Below are positions 62,447 through 64,000 of a DNA stretch of 64,000 bases, piece after piece; position 1 is the stretch's first letter, and the number at the start of each line of letters is the position of its first letter. The position numbers and the translations under genes were made by a program. The stretch comes from Symbiodinium microadriaticum (Eukaryota; Sar; Dinophyceae; Suessiales; Symbiodiniaceae): NCBI GenBank assembly GCA_001939145.1, contig LSRX01000837.1, positions 66,049 through 130,048 of the forward strand, read 5' to 3'. The notes under the pieces were generated by a model. That model did no database searches. It was given only the letters and a program-made list of their open reading frames with translations, and was not told the origin of the DNA.

Positions 62447-62600
62447 AAGTGCGCCTCTCCAAGGGACACCGAGAGGTCGACACACTTCTGCTGCTCCTCC
62501 TGCAGTTGCACCTGCGTTACCAGGACATCAAGCGCTGGGATGGAATCCACTGGTCGCTGGTCGACTACTTGTTGCCAGATGTGCGAGGCATCAGCAACAG
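62447..62600 (+). other. Candidate exon, unrecognised
   Basis: One plus-strand frame reads GHREVDTLLLLLLQLHLR followed by YQDIKRWDGIHWSLVDYLLP. This looks like genuine protein, with a Leu-rich helix. Borders are not resolved and the family is not recognised. Confidence 0.25.
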
Positions 62601-62989
62601 CCGGTGCTAATCGCGAACTACGCAGAAAAGCAGACTCGGCAGATTTTACCGGACTTCCCGTCGAGCCTTATTTCTGCCCGAATACGAATGTTACTGTGTG
62701 TTGCAAAAGCCGGTTTCGCTGTGTATGGCGAAAGTTCAGCCAATCCCGACAAACAAAAGTGTGCAGCCGAAAGTTAGCCAGACCAGGCACGAAATGTCCA
62801 TTCTTTTCTCTGCGCGATTAAAACTTCGGGCTGGCGCTAGCTTTTTGCAAGCTGGCCAAGTAGTGTACACCGCGGGAAGCCGAGACCCTGAGCTGACAGT
62901 GACGAGGATTCGAGGTTGGTGGTCACTACCAATCATGATATCACACTTTACAGTTGTTTATAGATATATGTGTATATTAAAAAAAGGTT

Positions 62990-62996
62990 CATACTC

Positions 62997-63030
<34 letters not shown>
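62990..63030 (+). repeat. (TA)n(GA)n microsatellite
   Basis: TA run followed by a GA run. Confidence 0.9.
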
Positions 63031-63039
63031 TTCTAGTCT

Positions 63040-64000
63040 TGTTCATGGCGCTTTGTCAGATTCTGCACCCCAAGGATTTGGGCTGCTGATCACTTTGGAT
63101 CAATGCCCACGACCTCCCACACCCGGCAGTAGGCCCGGAATTTAGACTCGGTTCAGTAGATATCCACACATACTGGCATATTGTAAACATAAAGAGAGAT
63201 AAAGTTGCATAGGTGCATACAGAGAATCATAGACATACTCATGTACAAAGAACAGCTAGGCAAATCGGGAGTTGGATAGTCAGATAAAGATAGAGAAATA
63301 GGTAGCTAGAGTCGGTGCGCTGGCATGCTACTCGTGAACTCATTTTATGATCCCTGAAGGAACGACTGGCCTAAAATCCTGCTCTTCCTGTTTCCCTGGT
63401 GAGCGCAGCACGCTTCACTGTGGATTCCAGGCTCCTGCGACCACATTGGCAAATTGTGAAGCTGGCTGCTTTAAGTACGCCGGCATAAGTTTGAACAGGT
63501 CTGCATATATGTCTATCTTTTCGAGGATTCAGTCTACATTTGCATTTCTCGTTGCTGACGGTGTTTGACGGAAGATACGAGAATATGTACTACAATGCAC
63601 CATGCAAGGAACATACTGAATGAATTATGTGCATTCATATACATATATACACACATATATATAATCACACATACACACACACACACAGAGGCAAATGCCA
63701 CATTATGTATTTTGTGCGAAAAGCAGATTGGCACAGCGGTGCTGAAATGCTTGAAGGACACCATCAAACCTGAGCCCTGTGGTATGTCTGTGTTGTAAGA
63801 AGTGCAGAAGCAGGGACCCTCCAAAGCTCAATATGCACCTTTGACCTGAAAATTCTGGCCAAATCGCCGCTCCGTCACTTTAGGTGTCCTCACCAAAGCT
63901 AGGTTAGCTAGGCTCTGCAGCCTCCCATAACATTTTCTCTTTCTGCACCTCTCGACTCGAGGTCCTTCTTGCACCGCTATTTTGTTCCCGGACTCCTCTA
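63040..64000. other. No assigned gene; (TACA)/(CA) microsatellite at 63640-63690
   Basis: Apart from the microsatellite, no repeated or coding structure is recognised up to the window end. Confidence 0.35.

Overview
The window looks like nuclear DNA of a dinoflagellate, most like a Symbiodiniaceae-type genome. Five signs point there. A 15-base match to the dinoflagellate spliced leader lies 66 bases before a ribonucleotide reductase start codon. Introns that can be placed precisely begin with GA or GC instead of GT. There are internal blocks of TTTAGGG-type telomere sequence. Pentatricopeptide (PPR) repeats of the 'YNAAISACE..WQ.AL' style are present. Simple trinucleotide repeats are abundant, and genes are either intron-poor or split into many very short exons.

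Layout, left to right. 1-11 kb: trinucleotide repeats and scattered weak coding-like pieces with no recognisable gene. 13.1-18.3 kb (+): an unrecognised multi-exon, apparently multi-pass membrane protein gene (copy A). 18.98-21.52 kb (+): ribonucleotide reductase large subunit with a single GA-AG intron and a spliced-leader relic upstream. 22.9-33.6 kb (+): a second, collinear copy of the membrane protein gene (copy B). Between its third and fourth matched blocks, on the same strand, sits a gene for an apparent tocopherol-cyclase-like/tyrosinase fusion protein (23.91-26.62 kb). 34.15-37.0 kb: a very AT-rich island without genes. 37.6-39.1 kb: tandem and dispersed repeats, partly an inverted copy of repeats at 15.1-15.6 kb. 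40.1-47.6 kb (-): an Obg-like ATPase (OLA1/YchF) gene in many tiny exons. 48.4-48.6 kb: AT microsatellite with an assembly N.

50.0-59.2 kb (-): a segmental duplication of a PPR gene. The left copy keeps a C-terminal Smr domain. In the right copy, the PPR intron holds a 2.5-kb piece of an S-adenosylhomocysteine hydrolase (AHCY) tandem array. That piece is one whole monomer, circularly permuted, with 168 bp of terminal redundancy. 59.2-64 kb: microsatellites and small unassigned ORFs.

Functionally the clear genes are housekeeping: dNTP synthesis, the methyl cycle, a translation-associated ATPase and organelle RNA processing. They share no pathway. The most unusual item is the tocopherol-cyclase-like/tyrosinase fusion. 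The next most unusual are the rearranged AHCY/PPR locus and the interleaved membrane-gene pair. Exon borders are inferred by eye from reading-frame continuity and family alignment; none was checked with transcripts.
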